A DNA stretch of 64,000 bases from Golubevia sp. BC0850 (lineage: Eukaryota; Basidiomycota; Exobasidiomycetes; Golubeviales; Golubeviaceae): the NCBI GenBank assembly GCA_012976225.1, contig JAAVVG010000027.1:124001-188000 (forward strand), written 5' to 3'. Below, one piece after another: positions 1-12,517 of the stretch. The notes under the pieces were generated by a model. That model was not told where the DNA came from, ran no database searches, and was given only the letters and a program-made list of their open reading frames with translations. A program made the translations under genes and the position numbers. Position 1 is the first letter of the stretch, and each line of letters begins with the position of its first letter.

Positions 1-2
1 CT

Positions 3-140
3 GGGCTGGCCCGCAGGCAGCAAGCAGAGGTCCAACACTTTCGAATCAACCTGTTGAACCACCTGGTTCAAAAGCTGGATTCGGCAAATCCTCAATTCTC
101 TTTTGATCTCACTACCTATCGAGATAGGCGGGTCAATTGA
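3..140 (+). CDS. C-terminal end of an unknown protein, cut by the window edge
   Basis: An open frame enters from the left edge and runs 45 codons to TGA at 138-140. It reads like real protein: an amphipathic helical stretch (RRQQAEVQHF, then NLLNHLVQKL) followed by FDLTTYRDRR. I do not recognise the family. The upstream part lies outside the window, and a splice acceptor could lie inside it (CGCAG at 13-17). The call rests only on amino-acid composition and the absence of stops. Confidence 0.3.
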   Translation, partial: GLARRQQAEVQHFRINLLNHLVQKLDSANPQFSFDLTTYRDRRVN

Positions 141-1278
141 AGGTTTGGAGGTACTGGTTACTTGGGAATAATGGGATCTTTCTTCTCGTGTCGATAACAT
201 GTTCGTTCAAGATAGATTGAACTCGCCAATTCTGCTTTACCACCGACCTACGGTTCGCTCCCTCCTGATGTCGCTTTCTCTGAACAGCAGAGAGCGGTAA
301 TTATTGGGGAGTTGCGACAGCTGAAAAGGATGTTGGAGGGCTTGAAGTAGACAACATATCTAGTGTTCGGGGATGATCCTTAGATATGGGACGGAAGGAA
401 GAGAAAGGAAGCTTGCCAGCTGCAGGTAGACTTCCTCTTTGCCCGTAGCGAGAGAAAATTCCTGAAAGTAAGGTCAAAGATGAAGTTCCCAGAAAGTGAA
501 CGACTCTTGTGCGGGTCTTGAACGTCTTACAAATCTTCCCCATTTCAGCCAACTGCTTTCAGCTCAAGTCCAAGACTTGCGACTCCCTTCAAGAGCCTTA
601 ACTAGTATACAAATTTATTGTTCGTGGATCTGCTGCTGCTCAATCCGCTCGAGTCGATCTCTTGGAGCTAATCCATGCCAACTGCTCTCTCCGGCTACCA
701 CTTCTCTCTTCTGTCCCTTGGCTCGGCTCCTGACTCAAAGACTTACAGAATATCTTCACATATATCTTCTTCTTGTCTCCTCTCTTCTTGTTGGAACAAA
801 AACCAATTCTATCTGCGCTTCTATCGTTTCCTCTAAATTCCCAGCTGTCCTTTCGGTAGAAGGTAGTCCGCACCACCTCCTCTTCTCATGTCCGTCATAG
901 ACAAAAATGTTCGAGGTTTTTAGTTCATTTCATCCCATTTCGTCTTAGAGATAAAGTTGAGCATCTTTTGAGGAGTCTTGACGAGTTGAGAAGATGAGCA
1001 AGGAATTCAATAGTGAGAGAGTCAGAGCGACGGTGACGCCTATTTGATTGATAGTTGCGTTTTCATTGAATGAGATTGCAAGTTGTTGATAATAAGATCC
1101 AAGTAGAAGGTAGAGAGAAAAAAGAGAGCGAGTTTTGATCATCGGCAGCTGACACTCTGTCACGTTAAGATGGAAGGTCAATTGAAAACTTCTTGCTTCC
1201 AATCCATTCAACGGATTCTCTGATTTCATCTACAAAAGTGAGTTTACCCTACTAGTTGATACAAATTTCATTCCTGAC
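141..1278. other. Intergenic, no secure gene
   Basis: No open frame here resembles a known family. The best candidate on the minus strand is 945-1142: about 65 codons from an ATG, two hydrophobic stretches (around SLYLLLGSYY and VALTLSLLNSLLIF) and a polar tail. It could be a small membrane protein transcribed divergently from the gene at 1279, but I have no family match. The stretch also holds the promoter of that gene. Confidence 0.3.
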
Positions 1279-2852
1279 ATGCGACCCATCAATTTCCCAC
1301 CTCCATCTCTCTTCCCCTTCAAATCCTCGGACCACTCATCCGAACCAACGCTTCCACCCCAGATGTCCCTCAGAATGGAGGAACTCTATCCCTTAACAGA
1401 CTCAGGTCTAACAGGAAAAGAACTGAAAGCTGCTAGAGGTATATGTTTACTTTGGAGAAACAGCAATTGGATGAAACAAGAGCCTCTGCCTGCTTGTTCT
1501 CCGGTCTCCTGTCGAAGTTCCATCACTTACGTAGCCATTAGAAAGTTAGCAACTTTAACTCCAGTCGGGCCCTCTGACCCAATCCCAGATGGGTTCCCTT
1601 CGATAGTTCTCAAGGTTCTACAGAGGGCCATATTGGAAGATAGAGTCATTTCAAAGAAAAAGACTCCTCAGGGAAGATGGTCTCAGAGGAGAATCATACC
1701 TGCAGCCATTGAGCTTCTCAAGAACGAATTGGGAAAACAGGAAGAAGGATCAAACTCAAAAGACGGTCAGAGTGGTAGTGGGGAGAACCAATTCGCTTCG
1801 GCTTCGTCAATGCCGGTCAAGATGTCGAAGAAGAAGTTGAATGAGTCGTTGATTCTGAATGAAGAAGATAATGATGGATCAGGAAGAGGTGAGCATTGGG
1901 GCACACGTAGAATGGAGAAGGCCCTCTAAACAACTCATCCCTGTTTCTTCTCTCTCGTCTCTCAGCAATCGACCCTGCTAGCAAAACTTCGAAGAAACGT
2001 AAAGCAACAGAGGAGTACACAAGTCAACTGACTACTTCTTCAACTTCGGATAAAACCTTCACTCCTCGATATTCTTCTTGGAAGCTTATAGCCGATTTAG
2101 AAGCCCAAGCATATCCTTTAAACGAATTCAATCTCGGTTCTCAATGTTTAACTACAGCTAGAAGCGTCTGTATGTTATGGAAGAATTCAAAGTGGCTCCT
2201 TCAGAAGCCATTTCCAAATCTTCGGCCCATCAAGTTGTCTGGAGTTACTTACCTTCTCCCTCTACGCAGATTAGCTGAACTTACTACTGTTGAGACTGGA
2301 GATGAAATTCCAGATGGTTATCCAAATTCAGTTCTGAAAGCTCTTCAAGAAGCTATTGATTATGATTGCAATCAGAATCACGGACTTCCTTCAGAGAATT
2401 GGAGTGAGAAGAGAATTATTCCTTATGCTTTGGAAATATTGGAGAAGGAGTTGGAAAAATCATCACCCAAGAGATCAGAGATGATGAAGAAAAGGAAAGA
2501 AGTCATTAACGAACCTCAAGAGATAGAGGAATTAGATGAAGAAGAAATTCCTTTGTCTGAAAGAAGACTTCGCCTTGCGTTAATGTCGACAGAAGAGGTA
2601 TGCGACTCCAAGGGACCCTTCTATTCTCAAAAAGAAGGTGTTGAGATTCTAGCGTATCATCAAGATGAAGACATAGATGAAGACAACGCTCCGTTCTATC
2701 CATCACCTGCCCCTCCCCTTCCTCAAGAAATCGTGCCTTCTTCTAGACATTCTACAGGCTTTAACGGAGAAATCAATGATCAGAGACTAGATTGGGAGAT
2801 GAGAAGAGAGATGGAAGTGGTAGAAGGTCGTAGAGCTAGGAGTCTCGCTTGA
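1279..2852 (+). CDS. Unrecognised repeat-family protein with two repeats (gene A)
   Basis: Two exons, 1279..1888 and 1966..2852, join through a GTGAGC donor and a CTCAG acceptor to give 498 aa. I do not recognise the family. The protein holds two copies of a ~115-aa module, at about 1387-1740 and 2112-2460. Each has the order: YPL..., an AR-x-(I/V)-C-(L/M)-LW(R/K)N-x-x-W helix, Q-x-P-(L/F)-P, a leucine-rich segment (RKLATLTPV / RRLAELTTV), IPDG(F/Y)P, VLK.LQ.AI, and W-S-x-(R/K)-RIIP followed by a helix ending LEKEL or LKNEL. The C-terminal part is acidic (EELDEEEIPL, DEDIDEDNAPFYP). Basic stretches such as SKKRKA suggest nuclear location; this is inference. Homologous genes lie at 58057-59791 and 60444-63794. 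The start is the first in-frame ATG. Confidence 0.8.
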
Positions 2853-3444
2853 GTCGAGAGACAAAATGGTGAGTGTACATTATGCGGCGTGATCCCTGGA
2901 ATTTCGTTGTCATATAACAAGCTTACTTCCTGCTTTTTTCTTTCACATCAGCTAACTAGTATCCTTCATTAAAATGAGGAAACTTCAATTGCACAACGCA
3001 CGTCTCTCAAACATTCCCCGTCACCAAGTAGAAGATTCTCGAAAAATTCATGTAGCTTAATCCTCAATCCACTAATCACTGTACTTTACTTTATCACTCT
3101 TAATCGAAAACACCATTCCTCACAATCCAATCATTCAGATCTATTGCCGCAAACAGAGACCTCCCCTTTCTCATGAGAGGGAGGGTTTGAGTCTGACTTT
3201 TTTTTTAACTTCTCCACAGCTCCAACTGTCCTATCAACTTCTTTCTTTCCTCCTCCAATACCTTCAGCAAATAACAGCAAGCGAGTTGTGACGTCACACG
3301 CTCAACATCACAACCTATTTTCCTCCCTTGCTACGACACAAAAACCAAGGCTATGAAAGCCTTCAGAATAATGGCATTGAAAACGGGATAGCAAAGTAGA
3401 CAGCAATAAGACAAAATACAGGGTGGCAGGTAACAAAGGAGTTT
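2853..3444. other. Intergenic between convergent genes
   Basis: Pyrimidine- and A/T-rich sequence between the 3' ends of gene A and the LVIVD protein gene. I see no open frame, RNA gene or repeat that I can support; it probably holds the two 3' untranslated regions. Confidence 0.5.
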
Positions 3445-5151
3445 TTATTGGAGTTTGACAACGAACGCACCTCTTTCAATAGAGTTCACGATAATGTTCC
3501 TGCTAGCGAAGTAAGGATAACTTGACCAGCTACCAAAGAATTCAACTGAATTGTCTTCTGGTCTGACGTCAAAGAAAGCTACCTCCTTAAGAGCAGAAGC
3601 TCCTCCGGTCCTGACTCCGGTAGTGTTGACGACTCTAAGACCGGAGGCGTAGTTGGCTTGGTAGCTCAATCCGTTGACGACGTATTGATTGTGGTCGATT
3701 GAAGAAACAGGTGAATTGTAGATTCCTTTTTGTACGGGTTTTTGTAGATTAGAAACATCCCAGACGTAGGTAGCTGTCCTTCCACCAGGGGTGTTTCCTG
3801 TATTCTTCTCCTCGTCAAGTTCGTCGTCCATAAGAAGAGTCGTCATTGAATCGTCGGTGAACCATCCTTGATGAGTATAAGCCGATCCTGGGTAGCCAGT
3901 TCTGGAGATCAGCTTGACTTGTTTGACGTCTGAGAAGTGTATAGGGAGAAATGAGAGAAGATGGAGGAGTAGAGAAGGAAAGGTGGAGACAAACGAATCA
4001 GCAAAGCAATCAAAAGTTGTGAAGAGCAGAAGAGATACAAACTTGTGATGTCGAGAATAGTGAGGGTATCTTCATTATACGCCATCATGATCGTTTTTCC
4101 AGTGTATCTCGTGTCAGGCCCCTTGTAGACCACAATCTGAGCGTCGTGGGTGTAGCCGTCTCCTGAATAGCATCCTAGATCCAGTGGCTTGAGTGGATTG
4201 GTGATGTCGATGAAGTAAGGACCTCCAGAACATCCCTTTTGACCAACTGCGACGATAATGTTCGAAGAGGGATGCTCCACAATGTTGTGAGAAGATCCAA
4301 GGCCAGAAGTACGGAACAGAGTGATATCCGAAGTGGTAGAGAAGATCTTTGGAGATGTTCGAAGTGAGGTCGGGAGCAACTTTCGCAAGTCGAAGATTTG
4401 AACTCCGTGGTTTGAGGACTCCGCTCCGATGTAGGCGTAGTTTCCGACGACTGATGGGAGAGAAGTTTCAAGAGAAAAATGAGATTGTTTTCGAACGAAA
4501 GGAAAAGTAGGTGGAAAGACAAGCGACTTGCAGCTCGAAGCTCAAAGATTGTCAAACTCACCTTTCGCATCTCGCCAAAGTGAAGTGACTGTCTGAGTGG
4601 GAAGACGACCGAGATAAACCAATTGACCAGAAGGTAGAACCTCAGCGAAAGAAGTCCCGTCAGTTTGAGTGAAGATTCCGAACTGCGAAAAGAGGGAAAG
4701 AAAGCTGACGTCAGTCCCAAGCTCGGTGGCGATGATTGGGAGTCCCTACTCCTCGCAATCCTTCCTTCAACCCTCTCTCCCCTTTGCTATCACTCACTTC
4801 TCTACCAGTGGAACTCGTCCAGCCCCAACAGTCAGCTCCTTCTCCGGCTCCACTCTCTCCACCTTGAAAAGAACCCATCTCATCGTTTGAGAGTTGGGAC
4901 AAGAGATCGATGCCTTTGCAAGGATACTCTCCGGCAAATCCGTTCACGCACTTTGCTGCAGAAGTAGCTTTTCTTGCTGAGGTGAACTTGCCGCACATGT
5001 CTTCTGATCGACATCTCTCGCGGGAAGCCATTTTTGCCTGCATCAGAGGTTGCATAATGCGTGAACCAGAGACATCTTGAGATAAAGTTGAGGAAGCTGT
5101 AAGAGTTAAAGCTACGAAAAGAGCTGAAAGAAGTGGAAGGAAAGAACGCAT
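3445..5151 (-). CDS. Secreted LVIVD-repeat / choice-of-anchor-B family protein
   Basis: Four exons, complement(join(3445..3929, 4043..4450, 4562..4682, 4798..5151)), give 455 aa. The N-terminus is a clear signal peptide (MRSFLPLLSALFVALTLTAS), which is why I start at 5151 rather than at an in-frame ATG further upstream. The body matches the choice-of-anchor-B / LVIVD beta-propeller family: CWGWTSSTGRE, LPTQTVTSLWRD, GNYAYIGAESSNHGVQIFDL, SSHNIVEHP, DAQIVVYKGPDTRYTGK, THQGWFTDD, MDDELDE, YVWDVSNL, DHNQYVVNGLSYQANYASG, EVAFFDV. These proteins are thought to be extracellular seven-bladed propellers; the biochemical role is not known. The three introns are 111-115 nt. Gene neighbours give no functional hint. 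Confidence 0.9.
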
Positions 5152-6033
5152 TTTGAGAAAAAGATGGGGAAGAAGAAAAAGAAGACCGATTGGGATCTTC
5201 TTATACTTTTCGTCGAACGACATGATAGGAACTTTCGCCGACAAGTAAGCGTTTAGTCTCTTCGGTAAATACTCTGATTTCAAATCCTTTTTTTGGGGGG
5301 TCCAATCAAAGGGAGAGAAGCTTGTTTGAGTTTGTCCCTGGTTGGCGTTAGCTGCTTTCTCTGATCGACTTGGCGCGCGTCCGCAAGCGAGAGTATCCCA
5401 AGTCACGTTGGGCGCGAATTCTATTTCTAGGAGAACACTCAGACCAGCAACTTCTTCTCGAGTCTCGAACTCTCTTTGGAATTCGAACGGATTGGCGATT
5501 AGATTGTAGGGTCACAGGACGTGACTGGATGAGGCGATGAGGAAACAAGCTGCGGCAAAGAAAAGGGAAGACAACAGTGGATCGTGTCCACACCAGAGGA
5601 GAATGTTGATTCCTCGAAGCCTAGAACGGATTAAAAGCAATCCCTCGTATTATCCAAACGAGGGTACGGGGCAGGACAGTGAGAGCAGCGACTGGAGTCT
5701 AACTCGATGCGGAGAGTGGGCCATCTTTGAAGCTATGCCTTGGAGTTTGAGAAAGCGAAGGCTGGGAAAAGGAGAGACAAGAATCTGTAATAGAGTGAGG
5801 TCAACGAAGTTCATATTGCGAAGACGAAGATGAAACAGTCAGAGGAGGATCGATCGCTGGGTGAAAATGGAACATGGAAGTTCGGCTCACGAGATGCGAC
5901 AAAAGCTGAGAATTCAAGATGACCGAGAGAACATTGAACAACCAGATCTTCAAGGTCAGCAGTTATAAAGAAAAAACGTCTCATGCATTGAAAGTAGAAC
6001 CAGCAAAGCCCAAGCTCTACTCACGATAAACCC
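5152..6033. other. Intergenic, nothing recognised
   Basis: Apart from the possible TATA box near 5201 I see no supported gene. Short open frames on both strands lack family resemblance and splice support. Confidence 0.45.
5201..5205 (-). promoter_or_regulatory. Possible TATA element of the LVIVD gene
   Basis: On the minus strand TATAAG reads at about 5200-5205, some 50 nt upstream of the chosen ATG at 5151. This distance is plausible for a fungal TATA box; the call rests on sequence alone. Confidence 0.25.
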
Positions 6034-7177
6034 TCAAATCTCAACCTCCCAAAACTCCGGCTCCAATCTCGAGTCTGCCAGACTTCCAACCAATTCTCCT
6101 AGTCTTTCTCTCTCTTTAGAAGAGAACCTATACCAAGGAATGACGACTTTCTCCAAAGGTTCCATTTGAATCCCATCCACTTCAAATCCACTTTGCACGT
6201 TACCCTTTCTAGCTACAAGTAATTCCTCGAGAAATCCCACCGACTGATCTTGGATTGAAATTCTCAGAACTTTCAATTGTGGACATCTATCTACAAGAAA
6301 GTCCCATTCTCTTAATGAATGGACTTGTAGTTCAGAGATGTTTGGCATGTTTGAATGCCAACTAGTGGTCTTTAATTTGACACTTGATGGTACTAAGAGC
6401 CACTGAGGAAATCCATGCAGCTTCTGCTTTAACTCTAATACTTCTAGAAACTTAAATTTGAGATGATCGATACCCTCTTGCTCTCCCATTATATTGATGC
6501 TTAGGTGACGTAGAGTTGAAGAAGGAACCTCTAGAAGCTTTCTCCAGAACTTGCGACTGTGAGGAGAGTCGACTCTTAGAGATGATAGGTTGGAGAAGAG
6601 ATTAAGATGATCTAAGAGAGAAGTTGAAACTGTTGGAAGCCATAAGACCTTCAGATTCGAGGCAAATTCTTCTTCCGATTTTGAGGTTCTTCTGATGTGA
6701 ACTACAGACGGACTCTGTCGATTGATTTGTCTGAAATCTGTTAAGGAGCTAAACGTTGAAAGAAATCCTGCAAACAAAAGGCTTAAACTTTGAGAAGGAA
6801 AAGGGGAAACGTGATTGAGAGGGATCGAAGAGTGGCTCTTGATTTTTGAAGGGTCTGCATGAGTTCGGTTGCATCTTTTAGATCTTTCCCTTCTCTTTCT
6901 TGTTTCTCCTCCTCGTTTTGAAGTCTCAAAGCTTGGGCCGTGGGAACACTAAGAGAGAATTCCCTTATAGTTGAAACACTCTTTTGATCGAAGAGGTCAA
7001 GTGCCGAGCATGCGGATAGCACCATAAGCCTGAAAGGATGAGGATTCTCCAGAACATTCGGTTCTCGTCTAGTATTTGTAGCCATTGTTTGCAGACTACC
7101 CTGAGCTTGAAAACTTGTTTCCATTCGATTTGTTTGAAGATGAGAAGGAGAATGATAGGTTGAAGGTTGTCCGACAT
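6034..7177 (-). pseudogene. F-box/LRR-like gene with shifted frames
   Basis: The minus strand starts MSDNLQPIILLLIFKQIEWK at 7177 and continues into VFKLRVVCKQWLQILDENRMFW, a typical F-box N-terminus of the kind that binds Skp1 in SCF ubiquitin ligases. A leucine-rich part follows (LRSLSI, LSSLRVDSPHSRKFWRKLL, LRHLSI) and ends LEPEFWEVEI at 6034. The three parts lie in different frames: one change falls near 7030 and a second between about 6785 and 6830. The only GT-AG pairs I find there would give introns of 20-45 nt, far shorter than elsewhere in the window. The paralogue at 36225-37397 has the same domain order and ending (EPDFWDVEI). I favour a decaying gene; very small introns or sequence errors are the alternatives. 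Confidence 0.55.
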
Positions 7178-7388
7178 GGTTGATTTTGTGAGAAAGCTAT
7201 TCAAAGGTATGGATGGTGATAGTTCACTTTGAAATTAAAGATGGTGATGGTTGGGAAGAAAGAAAGAAAGAGAGGAGAAAAGCATTGAATAGTGACTCGC
7301 CCTTGCGCTCGAGCCAGTTTCAATCCAGACCTCACTGCAGCTGCCGAGAGATTGGATTCTCCACCTTCTCTCCCATCAAGAACCAGCC
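7178..7388. promoter_or_regulatory. Divergent promoter region between F-box gene and PLC1
   Basis: 211 bp separate the ATG of the minus-strand F-box gene (7177) from the ATG of the phospholipase gene (7389). Any promoters must overlap or face each other here. No specific element is assigned. Confidence 0.5.
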
Positions 7389-9783
7389 ATGTCAGCACCA
7401 CACAAGACGGACGATGTTGACGGAATTCCAACAAACCATTTAGCTAGATTGAACCCATTCAAACCAGATGATCAAGGCGGTGAAGAACAGGGTGAGCCAA
7501 TTCACTTCATTCTCATGCCGAGACTTCCAAACTTACATCCAATTCTCTATCACACGCAGGTCAGGAAGTAGAAGAGGATTCAGTCGCAGGTGGTGGAAAG
7601 GGTGCTGGGAACTTTCATATGGAACAGAGATTGAAGTTGAGAGTCTCTCACGCCATGAGATCTTTCTTACATGGCCAGAAGGAAATCCAAGAGCACGAGA
7701 TCGGAGAGAAGGAGGAAGAGAGAGTGAGTACTCCAGCTGATTAGAATAGAATGGATTCGATCTCACTTTGGAAGCGATAAGAAGGAAGAAGCAGAAGAGA
7801 AGATAGCAGAAGGATGGCTGTGTTCTATCTCCCTCCGAGATCTCCAGCTCTATGAACCTCTGAACACTCCCACTTCCAATCTACATACCAATTCTGATTC
7901 TCCAATACTTCCCCTCTAACTTCATTTTGACAGCACTCGGAAGGAGTCAACTCGATCCTCCTACGTCCACAAATCCAAGTCTCTTCTTCGGATCAAGATC
8001 GTTCTCATCCTTTATCTCATTATTGGATCTCTTCCTCTCACAACACTTACTTAACAGCCAAGCAACTCTATGGAGGAGCCAGTACAATGACTTATCAACA
8101 CACTCTATCAAGTGGTGCAAGATGTGTTGAAATCGACGTTTGGAACAACGATGAAGATGAAATGGAACCCAAAGTTACTCATGGATTTACTTTGTAAGTC
8201 TCTTTTCATTTTTAAAGCTCATCTCTTGACCTCATTTTACCTGCTCACTCTCTCTCGTTCTTCTTTCAACCCTCACAGAACAGCTCACATCCCCTTCAAA
8301 TCCGTCTGTCAAACCATTTCCAAAGTCATCGATCAAGAAATCTCAACTTATGAATCAGCAATCAAATCAAATGTTCCAAATTCAGGTCCTCCAGCTCCAG
8401 TCATGCTTTCTTTGGAAAACCACTGTGACGCTAAAGGTCAGGAGAGGGTGGTGGAGATTTTGAAGGAAACTTTAGGTGACAAATTGGTTACTAAACATGT
8501 GGCTGAAGAACACGCTAGTGGAGATGATAAAGTTAGATTGGATCAGTTGAGTGGGAAATTGGTGGTGATGGTGAGTTGAGGTGTAGGTGTAAAAGAGAAG
8601 CTCTTCTTTTTCTGTCGAATCTGTGAGTGAGTTGTGCTTTCTGATCTTTCTTTTTCTCTCCTTCTGTTTCAACTAGGTCGAGTACTATGGAGCTGATTTC
8701 AAATTCAACGCAGAGGCTCACGATTCCTCAGATGAAGATGAAGAATCAAAAGCTTTCGCAGCTAAAAAAGCAGCAGCAGCTGCCAAGATTATTCCATCCC
8801 TATCTTCCTTAGGTCTCTATGCTCATTCCATCAAACCAACCAATGACACCTGGTTAAAAGGCCAATTAAAAGAACCCCTCAACCCTCTCGTCAATCTTTC
8901 AGAATCAGCTCTTTCAGAACTTGTCAACAAATCAAACTCCAAAAATGAGGTCATTAACTTCAATTCTCACAGTCTGATGAGAGTTTATCCAAAAGGTACT
9001 AGAATTAATAGTTATAATTTAAATCCAATCAAATATTGGAATGTTGGGAGTCATGTTTGTGCTTTGAATTGGCAAACTTTTGATAGTAGTATGCAATTGA
9101 ATGAAGCACTTTTCGCTGGAAGTGATGGTTATGTTTTGAAACCTGGTTATTTGAGAGGTGAAGGTGGGGAACCTCCGAAGGGTAAATTGAAGATTAAATT
9201 GGAGATTGCTGGAGGAAGTGATATTCCTTGTCCTGAGGGTAGAGAAGATGATATCAAGTGAGTCTCAGACAGTGAGGGAGAATGATGAAGTTTCGAAAGG
9301 ATGTTTCTGTCATAAGATATTATCTTTGAGTAGTTCTTTCTGTGAGATCTCTATCCTTCCCCGTTATCCCCTTCGATGCTGATCATCACCCCCTTTCTCC
9401 AAATTCATTCCCTTCTTCACAGACCTTATATCTCCTGCACCCTTCATGCTCCATCTCTAAGAGAACCTCTTAAAGAAAAGACAAATCACTACCATCAACA
9501 TAAACATGTTGGAAACCTCTTACATCGAGGTGATGCTCCAGCTCCTATCAATCCAATCTTCAAAGATGGAGAACTTAAATGGGAAATCGAAAATACAGAT
9601 TTAGCTTTCATTAGAATGTTGGTTAAAAGTGATGATAGTTTTGCGAAGAATCCTTTATTCGCTGTTGCTACTGTCAGAATCAATTATGTTCCTAAAGGTT
9701 GGCATTTCGTTAGACTCTTGGATTTGAAAGGAAGGGAAACTAAAGGTAGTCTGTTGGTTAGGTTTACTGTTGATAGAAATTAG
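7389..9783 (+). CDS. PLC1: Phosphoinositide-specific phospholipase C (delta-like)
   Basis: Six exons, join(7389..7491, 7560..7723, 7934..8193, 8279..8570, 8677..9257, 9423..9783), give 586 aa. The enzyme cleaves PIP2 to inositol trisphosphate and diacylglycerol at the plasma membrane. The X domain is complete: ISSSHNTYL holds the first catalytic His (about residue 125), VEIDVWN the Glu and Asp pair, and VTHGFTL the second His (about 172). The Y domain follows (LSSLGLYAHSIKP, NFNSHSLMRVYPKG, YWNVGSHVCALNWQ, GSDGYVLKPGYL), then a C-terminal C2 domain (KPYISCTLHAPS, NPIFKDGELKWE, FAVATVRINYVPKGWHFVRLLD). It is short for the family: I see no PH domain and no canonical EF-hand loop. The 210-nt third intron gap (7724-7933) could hide a small exon. 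Confidence 0.92.
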
Positions 9784-10622
9784 CTAGATGGAGAAGGGAT
9801 GTCCTAGATTGCTTTGGTTTTTACCCGGTGGAAGTGTTGTAGATAGTTGGGGTTGGGCTTCGCTGCTGCTTTTTCGGTCAGTTCTCTTTTGCTCTTTCTT
9901 ACTTCACTATTTCCTAAAGTCTTTTCTTTGCTTCATCTGTTGGATTCCGCATGAGTGAGGTGGAGCAAAGAATGGATGAGTCCAGTTCTGAGAAAGACTG
10001 CAGCAACAAATCTGTCCTTTTTGGTAGATAGAAAGCGTAGATGATACTTCTATCTACAACTTGTAAAGGTAAAGGATAAAGGGTACTGATTCCTTCAGAG
10101 TCCGATCATCGTGCAGCTGCGAATCCATCCCCTTCGTCGAAGGCCACCCAACTTTGTTCGAGGCTCGCTGAGTGTGTTCACTTCGAGTTCCTTTACCTCC
10201 TTGGTTATTTCATGAATCCCAACCCTAGAATCATGGAGCTATTTCGGAATCTGCAGCAAGCAGGGATGGGATGATGATGTAACGCCCAACCCCTGAATTT
10301 CTTTACCCCCCCCCCTTTCCGCTCCATGCCTCCTCTGAAGTCTTATGTAGCCAGTCTTTGATAAGTTTTCGATAGAGCAAAGCCTTTTCCAAACTCAGGA
10401 ACCTAACGATTTGAGTTCAGTCGTTTTTGACTCGGTCCGAACAAACGCCCCAGGGGTAACCGGACGACCCGAATCTCTTGAGCCCAACAACCTCAGAGTA
10501 TAACACGGCAACCACTTTGCCTCTTTCTTTCCGTTTCTTCATTCTCCTTTTCTCTTCACTCCACTCCCCTCAAGTTCTCCAACACAGTCCGCTCTCTCTC
10601 TCTCTCCATCCTCTCTCTCAAG
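9784..10622. other. Intergenic upstream of the GH45 gene
   Basis: No supported coding region. The stretch contains a C-run (near 10305-10317) and a TC-rich leader just before the ATG at 10623, as expected for the promoter and 5' UTR of the cellulase gene. Confidence 0.45.
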
Positions 10623-11869
10623 ATGCTTCTCAATTTCTCCACCCTAGTTCTTTCTTCTGCCATGCTGGTCATGGCCGTCAGTAACATCAACATGCCAACC
10701 GGTGGAATGGCAACTAGATATTGGGATTGCTGCTCTCCTTCTGGTTCTCATCCTGGTAAAGCTGCCGTCAATCGCCCAGTCAGATCTTGTCTCAAGGATG
10801 GAAAGACCGAGGCTTCTTCAAGTGCTACTTCTGGTTGTCATACTGGTGGAACTTCTTTCTCGTGTCTCAACTATGCTCCTTATGTCAGTGCCAAGGATGA
10901 CAAGTTGTCTTATGGATTCGCTGCTTTACCCCAATCTCTTGGAGAAGCTAATTTCGAGGTGAGTCAGAGATGAGAAGATGGTGTTTGTCGTCATGTTTCA
11001 GAGGACTGAGTATTTTCTTCTATCGATGATGACCGAAAACAGTGCGCTTGCTACGCTGTCAAATTCAAAGAGCTGGCTGGAAAGCAGATGGTCATTCAAG
11101 CTACTAATACTGGAGGGTGAGTCTTCAAAGTGTTGTTGCCACCCATTCGACTCGCTCCTTGTCTTCTACTTTTTGACCTTGAACCTTCTGATCCATTCCT
11201 TATCGCTTGAACCCTTCAGTGACGTATCTGCCAAAAACATTGATATCCAGTGAGTAATAGAGATTACTGGTTTCTGAACCGCTTTGTTTGGTCGTCGTTT
11301 CTTCAAAATTCCCACTCCCTCCGATCTTCAACTCCTGTCTTACCTTACTTGCCATCCATTCTCACCCTTTTTTCAAAAGAATCCCTGGAGGAGGTGTAGG
11401 AATGTTCGATGGATGTCACAGTCAATTCAATGCTCCTTACGGAGGGTGAGTTCAAGTCCAACCTCGACGTCGACTCGCCACACTTCTCGTCTCTGAGTCT
11501 CTGACAAGTTTGTCCCTTGCCTTCTCCTTTTACTTCTCCACTTCCACAACACTTGTCTTTTCCTTCAACAGATGGGGAGCAGTCTACGGGGGAGTCGACT
11601 CCAGAGCTCGTAAGTCACTGTAGATTCCACTCCCCCTTACTTTCAAGAAAGCTGACCACTAGTTCTCGTCTCTCTCCCTTCCAGGCTGTGACGATCTTCC
11701 TTCTTCTCTACGCAAAGGTTGTCAATGGAGATTCGACTGGCTCGCTGACAACCCAACTATCTCAGAGATGAAGAGAGTTTCTTGTCCAAAGACTCTGACA
11801 AAGAAAAGTCTTTGCATCAGAGATGACGACAAAAATTTCCCTGCCCCTCCAAAATCTAAATCTTCCTAG
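10623..11869 (+). CDS. Secreted GH45 endoglucanase
   Basis: Six exons, join(10623..10958, 11043..11116, 11220..11249, 11380..11445, 11572..11609, 11685..11869), give 242 aa. GH45 enzymes hydrolyse internal beta-1,4 bonds of cellulose outside the cell. A signal peptide (MLLNFSTLVLSSAMLVMAVS) precedes the hallmark TRYWDCCSPS with the family's first catalytic Asp. GYNT-like family blocks follow: YGFAALPQS, CACYAVKF, then NIDIQIPGGGVGMFDGC with the second catalytic Asp region, WGAVYGGVDSR, CQWRFDWLADNP and a C-terminal RDDDKNFPAP. Cysteines are numerous, as the family requires for disulfides. Two exons are only 30 and 38 nt. No carbohydrate-binding module is attached. Confidence 0.93.
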
Positions 11870-12517
11870 TGAAGGACTACTTTCGACTTCTTTCTCTCTC
11901 GTTCTCAAACTGTATCCGACTTTTCGTTCCTACTCTCTTTTCTGTTGTCACTTTCTTTAAACTTCGAATCTAAACGAGTTGATCTCTTCACTTCTCCTTG
12001 ATCAGCTCCTCTCCGGCTTGTTCTGCCCTGTTTTGGATCTAGATTGGTGGTTCAAAGGCACTTCAAACTGTGCAAAACTTCACCTCACTTTGTAGAATGA
12101 CAGCGACATGGGTGGCGAATCTCGTTGCGCAGTGCGCCAGGCTTTCACATGCACCAAGAGGCAAGAGAGATCGTTGCGAGATCTGGACTTTTTGGGGAAG
12201 CATAAGAACTTGATTGAATTCTCTTATCACACGATCTGAATTTTGAACTTTTGAAGCCAATCCTTTGTGAGCTCAGTCTTTTTTAGTCTAGCGCAGTAGA
12301 AAATTGCGGGGAGGGAGAAATCGATTTCTCTCTCTCTCTCTCTCATCATCCCCTCCTCTCACCTTCTTTCGGAAGTGAACTCTTCTACCGCTCATACAGA
12401 CTAATCAGATCCTTCAAAAGCTGCTCTCTCTCTCTCTCTCTCTCTCTCAGAGGCGAACAAGTCACTTCGGCATTCCTTAGATTCAACTTCCTTCCTTCTC
12501 CCACCTCCATCTCTTCG
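11870..12517. other. Intergenic with two TC microsatellites
   Basis: Contains CT/TC dinucleotide runs at about 12327-12344 and 12424-12448, in the leader of the downstream 1,527-aa gene. I see no coding region that I can support. Confidence 0.5.

Noticed and set aside
3301-3445. Possible tRNA or small RNA downstream of the LVIVD gene
   Set aside because: No cloverleaf or T-arm consensus could be found.
12327-12448. TC-dinucleotide runs as possible CRISPR-like or regulatory arrays
   Set aside because: Simple microsatellites in a 5' leader; no spacers or regular units.
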